Assembly: GCA_008638375.1 (NCBI GenBank)
Contig: CM018043.1
Span: 37,151,396-37,215,395 of the forward strand
Length of the DNA stretch: 64,000 bases
Direction: 5' to 3'
Source: Nyssa sinensis
Lineage: Eukaryota > Streptophyta > Magnoliopsida > Cornales > Nyssaceae
The notes under the pieces were generated by a model. That model was not told the origin of the DNA. It worked only from the letters and a program-made list of their open reading frames with translations, and did not search any database. The translations under genes were made by a program, and so were the position numbers. Below, piece by piece: positions 34,015 through 45,839 of this stretch; position 1 is the first letter of the stretch, and each line of letters begins with the position of its first letter.

Positions 34015-35352
34015 TGCACACGCACGTGTACACATTTGGGGCAACATTTATATATAAAATATATATAATAAAATAAAAAATAAAAAAATAAAAGGTGTGT
34101 TTCACCTGGTGGGATTCGATGGTAGTATCTTTTGAGAGGGAGGTGACACGCTGGCCAACGTGCCACCCATTTCATCCGGTTATTCTATGCAAACAAAATG
34201 TATATATATATATATATATCATATTAAATAAATTTAACTTAATTAAAATTATTTAATTAAATTAAATAGTCGAAAAATGCCCAGTGTCCAAATGAGATGA
34301 GTTATATATGTATTCTTACTATCTCGGATCTCCTGAGTCCATGGGTGAGGTTCACGACATGAGATGAGGTCTCGAAAAAAAAAATTTAAGATCCGTAAAA
34401 ATGTCAAAATGACCAAAATGCCCCTGTCCCATAAATGAGTCAAACGATGTCCAAATTAAATAAAAAAAGTGGATTTTGACTAATTTAAACATTCTGAATC
34501 TAATGGTGGGGTCCGTTTCACGAGATGAGACTCCAAAAAATTTAGACACGTTAAGGTATAAATTACCAAATTGCCCCTAACATGTCAAAAGTCCGAATTA
34601 AATTCTAAGAAAGCCTAAATTGACTTTCTTCGACGTTCCGGACTCAATGGTAAAGTCTATTCAACCAAAAGAGATGTCTAAAATAAAAAGACATAAAATT
34701 TGATGAATAGCATCAATGAGGTGACTATAAATTTGAAACTTTGCCGAAGTACTGAACACAACACGTCGACATATGAAGTAAATAAATTTAAATTAAGTTA
34801 ATGGAGCTACCAGAAGAGTATAGTTAAAATGAAATAAACTCCTAACACATTAAAATCTGTCATAGGCTAAGAGTACGAGTCGAATTAAGTATACACGAAA
34901 TTTATAAAATATTCGTAAATCGGTTAGGATTAAATACGATCCAAGCATAAGTTAAGAAACATTGATAGGTGATATTATAGTGAATGTGAAGTTGATGAAA
35001 CTGTTTATGAATTGTTCTTAGAAACTACGGAGGAAGTGGGAAAGCACATTTTTAGCACTAACCCTAAAGGACTGAGGTGAGTAACCCTGCCTTTGAAGTG
35101 GAGATTTAACTCCATGAATTTGAAGAAGTTTTAAGTTCAATTTATTTCAAGCCTCGAATATCAAATTCAGTATCATATGATTCCTATTTTAAAATGTTTT
35201 CTGCTTTCATAAACTGTATTATGACATGCTGGGTGATTGGTTTGAATCACGGTTTTCCTTTTTAATTATCAGCATGTCTGGGTTTAAAATGCTAAATTTT
35301 CATAAATGTTCTGAATTTGATTATTCCAAATATTGAAGTTTTATTGCTGATG

Positions 35353-35540
35353 TTATATATTTCATGTTTTAAATATTCATGAAAAATATCTATCGAAGAA
35401 GTCATGTGATAAGTTATATATATTTCATGTTTTAAAAATTCATGAAAAAATACCTATTGAAGAAGCCATGTGATAAGTTATGCATATTTCATACTTTAAA
35501 TATTCATGAAAAGTATTTATTGAAGTAGCCATGTGATAAA
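35353..35540. repeat. About 68-bp tandem repeat, three copies
   Basis: Three adjacent copies of a block containing TATTTCATG, ATTCATGAAAA and CCATGTGATAA within the solo LTR. A further two-copy block (TTTTGGAAATGGAA) follows at 35788-35920. Confidence 0.75.
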
Positions 35541-36690
35541 GGTTTTATAAGATAAATGGTGTTTAAAGCATCCCCTATGATGGTTGAAATCCTTCGGGAT
35601 TCAACAGTAAATGTCACATAGTCAGGATTTTGGGTTTCTTCGGAACTCAATTGCCCTGTCAAGTGAAATGCCCAGTAGCAGGATCTAATCCCCCGGCAAA
35701 TATGACTGGCAGCATTGGCAGTAAAATGAGAGTCTGGTTCGAAACAGATTCCACCTAATCAAAGAGAAAAGATTGACAAATGTTTTTGGAAATGGAAATA
35801 GGTTTTACCCCCATTTTCCTATGCATGTTTATATGTTTTGAAGTAACTCTTTTGGAAATGGAAGCAGGTTTTTACCCCCATTTTATTATACGTGTTTATA
35901 TGCTTTTAAATTGCATATGTTCTACTTGAAGAAATGTGTATTTAGTTTGATTACTTTAAATGTTTCAAAGCTATCTGTTTTAAGAATGCATATACTCTGT
36001 GTTCTAAAATGTACGAGCAATTGGTAGTGACTAGTTTATAAACTCTCATGTGCTAAACCACTACCAGTTGAAAACCCCATGATGAATGCAGGAATTACTC
36101 ACAAGTTTAGATTAGCTTACCCGGATTTATATCCACCCCCTTTCAGGTGACTGACAGTAGTCTTGATGTGAAGAGGTTGATGTTAGAGCTTACCCATTTT
36201 GTGAAGAGTGTAAGCAGCTATTTCAGGACTAGCAGTCTTTTTGGAAAGACTTATAAAGTTTTAAGTTAATCTCTTTTGTATTAGTGAGATGGTACACCAT
36301 TATGTATTAAGCCCTATGGGGTAACTAAACATGTTGTAATTTTAAAGTTCTTAAGTTTTATTATGCTCTGAATGTATGATCATGTGTATCGCAATGTGAA
36401 GAGCAGCAATACCGGATGGATGTGCAAATTTTAAAATGAGAAAAGAAAAGAAAAAGTTTTTCACGCTTCCACAAACCACATGTCGCACATCTATTCGATA
36501 CCGCTGCGTATGTGAGCCTTGTCTCGAGGCCTTCGGGTCTTGGGGCTGCGGTCCCGATCTGGGATCTGTGCGTGGCAGATTTTGGGTCGTGACACAAGCG
36601 TAGTGTCTAACTTGGTAACTGCCATTCTCTAGTGATCAAATCCCTACTTTTACGACTCCAAATCCTAATCAACTTAGGAAATCCACTGGC

Positions 36691-36700
36691 CTATAAATAA
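36691..36700 (+). promoter_or_regulatory. TATA box in Tat 5' LTR
   Basis: CTATAAATAA, conserved in the 3' LTR at 51014-51023. It is the probable RNA polymerase II start region for the element RNA. Confidence 0.65.
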
Positions 36701-36893
36701 AACCCTAAAGTACACTGTTACATTCATGTTCATTCAATTGTTATTACTTTCAGTCTCTTCAATTCAGTTTGATTGACTTCATCATCAGAGCGGCTACCAC
36801 CAGAGCCAACCTGGTAGCCCTCTGATCCTTTTCTTTGAGTGTTCCATAGGCAACGGAGTTCGGAACCCCTACCGACCAAAAGTGTAGCATCAG

Positions 36894-36911
36894 TTTGGCG
36901 CCGTCTATAGG
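36894..36911 (+). other. Primer-binding site of the Tat element
   Basis: TTTGGCGCCGTCTATAGG starts one base after the LTR end. TGGCGCC is the start shared by the Tat/Athila primer sites; which tRNA pairs with the rest is uncertain. Confidence 0.75.
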
Positions 36912-36969
36912 AACGACAGGCCACGTACCTGCCGTCTCTTGTGCTCTTCAATCCTCAATTGGGGGGCAT

Positions 36970-37149
36970 TGATATGACCTTAAATCCCACATTGGCTAAG
37001 AGTCGAGAACTGCAGCAACACAAAAGCACCCAGTCTCCCTCTCCCTTGTAAGGGCCCTTTTAAGGAAGGACAAAGCCGTGAACCTACGGGCAAAGAGGAC
37101 AATACCTCACACGGGAGCCTACGGTGTGTGGATGAAATGTGCAACATCA
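36970..37149 (+). repeat. Second short LTR-like module with its own primer site
   Basis: A 180-bp segment starts TGATATGACC and ends GTGCAACATCA. A G-run polypurine-like sequence (TTGGGGGGCAT, 36959-36969) precedes it, and CTAGCGCCATCTGTGGGA (37151-37168) follows, which resembles a second Tat-type primer site. It is unlike the main LTR inside its borders and has no flanking duplication. It may be the LTR of a related element joined by template switching, or a TRIM-like remnant. Confidence 0.5.
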
Positions 37150-37221
37150 GCTAGCGCCATCTGTGGGAAACAACAATCATTTTCTACCAAAAATTCACTT
37201 CTTTGTGAACAAATTTATTCT

Positions 37222-38100
37222 CCTTCTTACCGGAGGATCATGGCTCACAATCTCCGTCCAAGGAAGAATACTCAAAATCCTCAAAACCCTTCACATCGGC
37301 AACCTGTTGGAAGAGGAAGGGGACAGCCATCTGATCTTGTGCAGCAGCAGATCGACCAAGTTAAGCCACATAATGAACTAATGCAAGAACAGCTTCTTGC
37401 CATCTCCAAAACTCTAGCAACACTTACCTAGAGTCTCGGAAGCATTCCCTTGTATCCTTCCATCAATATGGCTAACGCAAGGGCATGGCCTCCAGCCACT
37501 ACCATAGGCAGAGGACACCATAAAGAGACTCCCAGTCAACAACCGGTGTACCCCCGAGGTACCACACACGTTGGAAGAGACCCTCAGCCATCGGCGGTCG
37601 CAGGCAAAGGGATACCAGCCTTCAATCCTGACGTCCATTACTGGAGCACTACAAGGGTTCCTTCTTACCGAAGGATCATGGCTCCCAATCTTCTGCCAAG
37701 GAAGAATGCTTAAAATCCTCAAAACCCTCCACATCGGCAACCTGTCGGAAGAGGAAGGGGACAACCATCTGATCCTATGCAGCAACAGATCGACTAAGTT
37801 AAGTGACAGAATGAACTAATGCAAGAACAGCTTCTTGCCATCTCCAAAACTCTGGCAACACTTACCCAGAGTCTCGAAAGCAATCCCTTGCATCCTCCCA
37901 TCAATACGGCTAACACAGGGGCACGGCCTCCAGCCGCCATCATAGGCGGAGGACACTATGAAGAGACTCCTAGTGAACAATCGGTGTACCCCCAAGGTAC
38001 CACCCACGTTGGAGGAGACCCTCAGCCGTCGGCGGCCAGCAGGTAGGGGGATACCAGCCTTCAATCCTGATGTCCATTTCTGGAGCACTACAAGGGTTCC
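37222..38100 (+). repeat. In-phase tandem duplication (about 438 bp) in gag
   Basis: Unit 1 starts CCTTCTTACCGGAGGATCAT at 37222 and unit 2 the same at 37660; both end ACAAGGGTTCC (37661, 38100). The period is 146 codons. The units differ at many bases and by a small indel. The N-terminal gag leader, including its ATG, is therefore present twice. Confidence 0.88.
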
Positions 38101-39062
38101 AATCCTAGTGGCTTCAGGGGAAAACCTAGCGTTGCAAGAGTTCTAGCCTCAAGCGGCACCAGTTCCCCCAACTCAAGAAAATCGAAATCATCTCCCTGCC
38201 ATGGGTCAAGGCCATCTCATCTATATGGGTATTGAAACTGCAAGGCAAGGCACACAGCAACCAATACCACCTAGGGAGCCACGGAGGGTCGAGGAAGTCA
38301 CAGACTCTATGGACCACACTGCTGCTACGAGAGGAGCATGCATCCCCCCAGAACAGGACGAGTTAGCAAGGTTGCTCGGAAGGTTCGCCACGCCATTTAC
38401 CCTACCGTTATGGCCGAGGAAAGGCCAAAGAAATTTATTGTCCCAAAGTTCACCCTTTATGATGGGACTGGGGACCCATGGGACTATCTTTCCCATTACC
38501 ACCACACCATGGAATTACATGGGGCCATTGACGCCTTCATGTACTGAACATTCGTAACCAGCCTCAAAGGCACTGCTCTGAAGTGGTTCCACCACCATCC
38601 TCAAAACTCGGTTGTCAATTTCTGGAAGCTCAACAGGCGCTTTCTCGACCGGTTCATGACAAGCAAGAGATTGAGGAAAGGCTCGGAGTTCTTGCTAAAC
38701 ATCAAGCAGACTAAAGGAGAATCGCTCCGAGAATACATTACGCGCTTCAATGCCGAGCTCACTGAGATCACAAATTGCAATCCGAGCTTTCTAGTTGCAG
38801 CTCTGACCTCTGGTCTAGCTCATGGGGGCTTCTAGGATTCTTTAACAAAGAGCCCTCTCACTTATATGGTAGCGCTCATAGAACAAGCCAAGAAATATAT
38901 AAATTTGGAGGAAGTAAAAAATACCTCCCAAAATATTAAAGAGCAAGCCCAGAAGGATGATCAGATAGAACTCCAATTAGCACTGGCCCAGGGGGGTTCA
39001 CTACTCACACTCCTCTAAACGCCTCTCTAGCCCACATACTTCGACAGGTCTGAGCACGTGAA
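37240..39062 (+). pseudogene. Tat gag remnant
   Basis: The frame starts ATG (MAHNLRPRK), runs through the duplicated leader and reaches a capsid region near 38440-38920 (FIVPKFTLYDGTGDPWDYL, then FVTSLKGTALKWF and FMTSKRLRKG), typical of Tat and Athila gag. A Cys/His stretch (CCDFHKDHGHTTDEC) lies near 39118-39162. Stops occur at 37429, 38544 (TGA) and 38834, and there are frame changes between 38046 and 38340. Most stops replace Gln or Trp codons. Confidence 0.8.
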
Positions 39063-39353
39063 AACCTAAAGTGGACAGAGCCGCTAAAGGGCAATCCTAG
39101 CAACAGGGACCAAAACAAGTGTTGTGATTTTCATAAAGACCACGGGCATACGACTGATGAGTGCAGGACCCTCAAACAGGAGATTGAGCATCTTTTTAGG
39201 AGAGGATGGTTGTAAGAGTTCGTCAGGCAGGACGGGAGGCAAAACCCCCGCAATGATAGACCATCCTAGAGGAGACAGGAGTAGAGGCCAGAACAGAGGG
39301 ATGGACGAAATGAGCCTCAGCAACAGAACAATCAAGTCATCTTCGTCCTCCAT

Positions 39354-39914
39354 GTGGACACCCCGGCTATAGGGACGTCCAACCGAGCGAGAAAGAGGTA
39401 TGCTCGGGAGGCCAGAACTACTCCTAACATCCTTCAGATTTCCACTATTGAGAAGAGAATAAGGCTAGTACCTGAGATCCAGTTTACAGACCAAGATCTT
39501 GTAGGGGTATACTGCCTTCACAGTGACTCCCTAGTTATTTCCCTCAAAATAGCTAATTTTGAGAGTCGAAGAGTCTTGGTGGACACAAGGAGCTCCGCAA
39601 ATGTGTTGTTCTATGAACCCCTCAAACAGATGAAGCTTAACCCCAATAATGTCAAGCCCACTGCCACAATCATGGCAGGATTTGACGGGAACCTCAATAC
39701 CCCACTAGGGAGAATTGACCTTCCCACCACAACTAGAGAAGGAGATGGACAGAAGACAACAATTTCTGAATACATGGTGCTGAACTCCAAGTCCCCTTAT
39801 AATGTTATAATCGAAAGACCTTGGCTTCACCAAATGGGTGCTGTCACTTCAACCCTCCATCAATGTCTGAAATACGTGCACAACAACACGGTCCATTCTA
39901 TTAGAAGGTGCTAG
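39354..39914 (+). pseudogene. Tat aspartic protease region
   Basis: The 186-codon frame contains the protease core LVDTRSSANVLF (active-site codons near 39581-39595). The family has Gly after D-T; here it is Arg (AGG), a G-to-A change that should abolish activity. The following IIERPWLHQMGAV segment matches the end of the retropepsin fold in this lineage. It lies in frame with the RT part. Confidence 0.82.
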
Positions 39915-40079
39915 CCTACTGCTAGAGAATGTCACGCTCTTGCACTAAAGGAGAAGGCCGCCAAATAGCAATTATAACACTCTCATGAAAGCAAGGGTCC
40001 AAACCTTTCCCACCATCATGAGATAAAAGACTATCCATCTAGAATCGATGAGCCTCTAAGCCTTAGAGGAAGGGACAAT

Positions 40080-41180
40080 AGGGCCAAACCTGTGGGGGAC
40101 CCTATCAAAGTGATGGTTAGTTCTGAGGAAGAAGGACGGTACTTGCAAACAAGTCCAGACTTGACACCGTCCAAGCAAGGGGAAATGGTGAAGTTCCTAA
40201 AGAGCAACCTTTTGGTGTTTGCTTGGAAGACTAAAGACATGGAAGGGATAGACCTATACCTCATCATCCATAAACTGATGACAGATCCTGACCACCCTCC
40301 AGTAAGGTAGAAGAGGAGGTCGTTTGCTCTAGAACTGCAACAGATCATCAATGAAGAAGTGCAAAGGTTGTTGGATGCTAAGATGATAAGGGAAGTATTC
40401 TACCCAAAATGGCTTGCCAACACTGTTCTGGTCAAGAAGAAAAATGGTAAGTGGAGATTTTGTGTCGAATACACAGACCTCAACAAAGCCTGCCCTAAAG
40501 ACAGCTTTCCACTCCTAAAGATAGACCAACTAGTTGATGCAACAACAGGACACGAACTCATGAGCTTCATGGACGCCTACCCTGGATACGACCAGATCCA
40601 GATGTACCCTCCACACCAGGAAAAGACAGCTTTCATTACCGAGCGAGGTCTCTATTACTATAGAGTGATGTCGTTCGGACTGAAAAATGCTGGTGCCACC
40701 TATTAACGCTTCGTTAATAAGATGTTCAGCCCACTGATCGACAGTACAATGAAAGTTTACATAGATGATACATTGGTCAAAAGCCTACAGAAGAGTAGCC
40801 ACATCTAGCACTTAAGCCAAACTTTCGACATCCTGAAACAGCACAATATGAAGTTAAACCCCTTAAAGTGCACCTTCGATGTAACTCAGGGAAAGTTCTT
40901 GGGCTACCTTGTTTTCTAGAGAGGTATAGAAGCAGACCCTATTCAGATCAAAGCCTTGATCGAGCTTGGATCACCAAGGACAAAGAAGGACATTCAGGCT
41001 CTAAACGGAAGGGTTGCAGCTCTGAATCGGTTCATCTCCAAATCAACCGTCCGTTGCCTACCATTCTTCAAGGCTTTAAAAGGAAACAGAACATTGCAAT
41101 GGTCTAAAGAATGTGAAAAGGCCTTTCAGGAGCTAAAGAAGTACCTGGTTTCACCTGAGCTTTTATCAAAGCCTATCTAG
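40080..41180 (+). pseudogene. Tat reverse transcriptase
   Basis: Contains VKKKNGKWRFCVEYTDLN, KACPKDSFPL, MDAYPGYDQIQM and the catalytic YIDD at 40758-40769. The thumb/connection follows (GYLVF, RGIEADP, LNGRVAALNRF). Stops at 40308 (TAG), 40704 (TAA), 40806 (TAG) and 40917 (TAG) stay in one frame, so the fold is complete but unreadable. The last three fit single transitions at Gln codons; the first fits Gln or Trp. Confidence 0.9.
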
Positions 41181-42062
41181 GGGAGAAACTGCTCCTCTAT
41201 CTGGTAGTATCTGAAAACGCCGTTAGTTCTGCACTGGTCAGGCAGGACAGAGGAGTCCAAAAGCCTATATTCTATGTAAGCAGGGCCCTTCTGGACGCAG
41301 AGAAAAGATATCCTGAAATCGAGAAAATGGCCTTTGCCCTAATAATCTCTGCATGGAAGCTTCGACCCTACTTTCAGGCGTATCCCATTGAGATCCCAAT
41401 AGCCTATCCACTAAAGTCAATACTACGAAAGCCTGAAGTCTCAGGGCAATTGGTCAAGTGGTTTGTGGAATTGGGGGAATTTGACATATCCTATGTTTCA
41501 CGGACCTCCATCAAAGGGTAAGTTGGCAGATTTCATTACTGAGTTCACTCCAGCATTGCACGAAAAGACACAACTCAGTAAAATTTCTGCTACATGGCAG
41601 CTCTACACTGATGGGTCATCCACAAACCACGGTTTTGGCATCAGCTTAGTGCTACGATCCCTTAGGGGACTTATAGCTGAAAAGGTAGTAAGCTTGGGAT
41701 TCAGAGCTTTAAACAATGAGGCTGAGTATGAGGTCCTTGTCCTTGGGATGAAGATGGCTCTAGAATGTGAAGCCTAGAGCCTCAAAGTTTTCTCCGACTC
41801 TCAGCTAGTGGTAAGCCAAGTTTTGGGAGAATTTTTCATTAAAGATGACAAAATGTTCCGGTATTCAGAGCTGGTGAATTCACTAAAGTGCTCATTCCAT
41901 GAATTCACTATCCAAAAAATTGAAAGGGGTAAGAAATCCAGGGCTGATGCTTTAGCAAATATGGCCTCTTATCTCAAGCCTGAAGGAGATTCTACTCTAA
42001 AGATCTCTCACCAGCCGAGGCCAAGCATAGAAGAAGTTCAGACAGCCCAAGTTACCGAGTAG
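41172..42062 (+). pseudogene. Tat double RNase H (gypsy type plus archaeal type)
   Basis: First domain near 41190-41515: YLVVSENAVSSALV, IFYVSRALLDAEKRY, KWFVELGEFDI. Second, archaeal-type RNase H near 41590-41990: WQLYTDGSSTNHG, NNEAEYEVLVLGM, VFSDSQLVVSQV, ADALANMAS. The second domain separates Tat/Athila from chromoviruses. Frameshifts lie near 41172-41180 and 41515, and a TAG at 41775. Confidence 0.88.
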
Positions 42063-43310
42063 ACCCAAAATTAGATGACTCCTATCATCTAGTACTTAGA
42101 AGGAGGGATGCTCCTAGAAGACAAAAACACAGCCCGAAGAATTCGAATAAGGGCAGCTCGGTACCTGATCCTGAACGGGAAGCTTTATCGCAGATCCTAT
42201 TCTCAACCCTTGTTGAAATATCTGACTCCAGAAGAATCTCAGTATGTTCTGGCAGAAATACACGGGGGAATTTTCAGAAACCATAATGGGGGCAGAACCA
42301 TAGCCCACCGAGCTTTAACACAGGGATACTACTGGCCCAGCATGTTGAGGCAAGCCAAAAAGTACGTCAAAAAATGTGACAAATGCCAATGGTTGGCTCC
42401 ATACCAACACCAACCCCATCATGAGCTCATTCCTATCGCTAGTCCATGGCCCTTTACTCAGTGAGGGATGGACATTATAGGGCCACTACCAAAGGCCACG
42501 CCGAATAGGAGATATCTTTTGGTCGCCATCGACTATTTCTCCAAATGGGTAGAGGCAGAGCCCCTAACCCATATCACAGAGAAAGAAGTCAAGAGCTTTA
42601 CCTGGAGGAACATAGTCTATAGGTTCAGCATACCACGTGTCATCATTAGAGATAATGGCACGCAGTTTGTCAGGAAGGTTTTTAAAAAATTCTACCAAGA
42701 CCTGTACATCACTCATCATTTCGCCTCACTAGGGCACCCCCAAGCCAACGGGCAAGTAGGAAGTCACCAATCGAACAATTCTTGATGCCCTTAAGAAGAG
42801 GTTGGAAGAGGCTAAGGGGAGATGGGTTGAAGAACTTTCGGGTGTTCTCTAGGCTTACAAAACCACTATAAGGATACCGACCTCTAAGACTCCATTCTCA
42901 CTTGCCTATGGCTCGAAAGTAGTAATCCCCATTGAGATTGGTATGCCTACCTTGAGGACGGAGGCTTTCAACCATGAGGCCAATGATCGACAGCTTGCAG
43001 AGAACTTGGACCTACTTGAGAAAGGCAAGACTAAGCCAGAATCAAAATTGAGGCATATCAGCATAGGATAACCAACCATTCCAAACAAGGGTTAAAGCCC
43101 CTCAGCTTTCAGGTTGGAAACTTCATCCTAAGAAGAGTGTTCCAAAACACCAAGGATCCTACTATGGAAAAGCTGTCACCCAACTAGGAAGGCCCATATA
43201 AGGTAACAAAAATCATTAGACCTACCACATACTAGTTGGAAGACATAACTGGGAATCTTATACCCAGGCCATGGAATGTAGAACACTTACGAAAATATTA
43301 TCAATAAAAG
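42063..43310 (+). pseudogene. Tat integrase
   Basis: Zinc domain near 42270-42390 (H and H before CDKCQ), then core residues D in MDIIGPLP (42468-42491) and D in IRDNGTQF. An inserted base near 42759-42764 shifts the frame exactly at the position of the catalytic Glu. Downstream sequence continues in the other frame (KRLEEAKGRWVEEL, TPFSLAYGSK) with TAG codons in place of Trp, then the C-terminal GNFILRRVF and PWNVEHLRKYY blocks. A TGA at 42462 also breaks the zinc-core linker. Confidence 0.88.
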
Positions 43311-43341
43311 ACTTTTTCTCTCTTAAATTCTTCCAGAAAGT

Positions 43342-43521
43342 GGTCCATCTCAATGTATAGACCCCTAAAAACCTTGCAGCCTATGCAAGTGTTATCAGTC
43401 TAGTCCATCTCAATGTACAGACCCCTAAAAACCTTACAGTTTGTGCAAGTGTTATAGGTCTAGTCCATCTCAATGTACAGACCCCTAAAAACCTTGCAGC
43501 CTATGCAAGTGTTAAAGGTCT
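43342..43521. repeat. 60-bp tandem repeat, three copies, after Tat pol
   Basis: Units start GTCCATCTCAATGTA at 43343, 43403 and 43463, each with ACCCCTAAAAACCTT inside. It lies just after the end of pol in the non-coding part that Tat elements carry. Confidence 0.9.
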
Positions 43522-44259
43522 GGACCACCTTCATACGGAAATATCTACAATTCTTCAACTTGCTCGGTTACCTCCCATACTAAGGGTAGAAGACTTGACT
43601 TGATTGCTCTACTACATAAGTTACAAATGTTTCTTATTAGTTAATACCAACTCTGGTTTAATTATTACAAATCTTCTTGTTCGGTTCTTATCAGTCATGA
43701 TAATAGAAGCTCGGATCATGAAGGATTTGTCTTCCTATCCAGTTATTAGTCTTGGCGGACACAAGCTCTAATTATAGAGGATTTGTTCAATTGTCATCAC
43801 AAGTCTTCGAACAGATTATAATGAATGTGCTCAAGCATCATTACAGGTCTTCATGCTTAGTTATTATCTATCCTGGTGACCGAAGTTCTGATTTCAAGAG
43901 ATTTGTTCAGTTACAATGGATGATTAATTATAAGTTTTTCTGTTCGGAAGGTCTTGTCCAATACATTCTCAGTTAGAAGTTTGATGGGGAGATCTGAAGC
44001 ATGTTCAAATCCTGAACATTCTCTTTACGAAGTTAAAGTTTAAAGGGTTGGAGCCCAAATTTATACTTCAGAGCAGGGATGGGTTGGAACAGTACTTATT
44101 TTACTTGGCATCCATGAGATTTCACAAAATTTGCAAGTATTGCTATTCGGAAGAATTAAAATACTCAAGCTCCGAAGAAAGTTGATTTTTATTGATAAAT
44201 ATCAGAAGTACATTAGTCAAAAAAAAAAGGGAGGGGGGGGAGTACAACAGATGCAACTC
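43522..44259 (+). other. Tat non-coding spacer with an internal purine tract
   Basis: Region between pol and the end of the antisense ORF. It has diverged copies of a block with GATTTGTTCA and TTACAGGTCTTC-like words (43740-43930). A pure purine run, ten A then GGGAG and a G run, lies at about 44219-44241. Confidence 0.6.
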
Positions 44260-45839
44260 CTAAACTACAGGGCTGGCTGGGGCATCATCATCATCTTTGA
44301 TCCTTGACAGATCGAAGTCGGGATACTTCGCAAGGAGCTTGGACATGAAAGAATCATACCCATGTTTCATAAGCTCCTCACCCATCCCTTCGACCTCAGC
44401 CTTCATCTCTGCTTCAGTCTCAGCCTTAGCAGATTCAACGACTTCCATGATCTTTTGAGTAGTGGATGCTTGGAGCTCATCATTCTCATTCTTCAGCTCC
44501 TCCAATTGCCGAACAAGTGAATCCCTCTCGGACTCCATGATGGAGAGGGAGTTGTTTGCCTCCCTAAGCCTCTCCTCTATAGCCAAAGTGTTTGATTGGG
44601 CTGTTCCGAGCTGAAGCTTAGCCTCGTCCAGCTCATCCTAAAGTTTTTCTACCACTTGTGGATCCAGTGTGGATTCCATAAGGGCGGCAAGGCCGTGCAT
44701 GGCTGTAGAACAACAAACAAACAGGTCAGAATAGATCAAGTAACAAGACGCATAAAGAAAAGAAAGACAGTATGGTAGTTACCTTTAGTTGGATGCTTAT
44801 CAGTTCCGTGATGGTCTGCTCAGTCTTTTGCCCTTTATACTTTTGGGGGCGCTCCATCCAAAACTTATTGAAGGCCTGTTTTACGGCCTTGTAGCCGTCA
44901 AGTAGTTGGGCGGTGTCAACAGCCGACCTCTTCTTCCCCTTCTTTTAGACTTCAGGGGCAGGAGCGAGGGCAGGCACAAGGGCAGGCTCGGCTATAACAA
45001 TGCCCTTTTTGGGGTGGAGCCTGGGTAGGAGACTTGGATTGAAGCCTCCTTTTCTTAGTTTGAAGAGGACCAACAGGGGAAGAAGGCTCCCCCACCTTCT
45101 TCTTTGCTGGAGCCCATTTGCTCAGCAAAGACTTCTTCAAGTTCTCTACCCGACCCTTGTTCTGGTCAGCTGTCATCAGATTCTTTGGCGTGAGAATGGC
45201 TCTGAAGTCCCGGTTGCTGGTTTGAAGGAGCTTGTGGTATTTGTCTTGAAGGTCAGTCGTGAAGGCCGACCTCTTCCAAATGCTTTTATCTGCACAAAAA
45301 ATATAAACACAAGGGTTAGACAAGCCATTCAAAAGTGAAAATATAAGCAAAACAGAGTTATGGTAAACAGAAATGGGTCTTACCCTTAAAACCAGTACTT
45401 CGGAGAAACGTAGAAATTTGGTCTTGGAAGTCCTCCATCTCCCATCCTCCTCCTATGAAGAAGTACCACATCTTCCAAGTTTTATTGGAGGTCAGTACCA
45501 AGGAAAGAGGTCTGAACCCCTTATCAAAAGACATATAGAAGAGGCCTTCCGACCTTATATATTTGAGATCCATATCGCTACGGATCAATTCTAGGGTTAC
45601 TTTGACATCGTTTAGATGACCTAGAGCTATAAACCCTAATAAGTGCCTCCAACTGTTAAGGTTGAGGTCGGCAGGACAGATGTTGAACCAAGTGAAAAAC
45701 TACCTAACTAGATCAAGAAGAGGGAGCCTCAACCCCATCTCAAACTAGGCAACATAAACACAAATTTCACCCTCTCGGACATCAAAAGGGCGATCCATGG
45801 GACTAGGGGCCTTACAAGTTATTCCTAGGCTTTACAAAG

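Larger units (their letters stand above)
30412..36594 (+). mobile_element. Solo LTR (gypsy, chromovirus-like) with a MULE inside
   Basis: Starts TGTAACACCCCGACC, ends TTTGGGTCGTGACA, and is flanked by perfect CAAGC duplications (30407-30411, 36595-36599). After removal of the MULE (1662 bp plus a 9-bp duplication) it is about 4.5 kb, in the range of the other long LTRs here. There is no primer site or coding part, so it is a solo LTR. It contains a 68-bp-type tandem repeat (35353-35540), a second duplicated block (35788-35920) and a tRNA-like module on the minus strand (33959-34014). Confidence 0.92.
30139..36892 (+). repeat. 5' LTR of the Tat element, split by a nested solo LTR
   Basis: Two pieces, 30139-30411 and 36600-36892, match the 3' LTR (50651-51200) in sequence and order. 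The join is at the duplicated CAAGC. A TATA box CTATAAATAA lies at 36691-36700, about 190 bp before the LTR end, and has the same place in the 3' LTR (51014-51023). Confidence 0.93.

Noticed and set aside
43342..43521. CRISPR-like regular repeats
   Set aside because: The 60-bp units are contiguous with no spacers, and the setting is a plant retrotransposon.
45000..45338. Plus-strand frame of 112 codons
   Set aside because: Shadow of exon 2 of the antisense Tat ORF and its intron.
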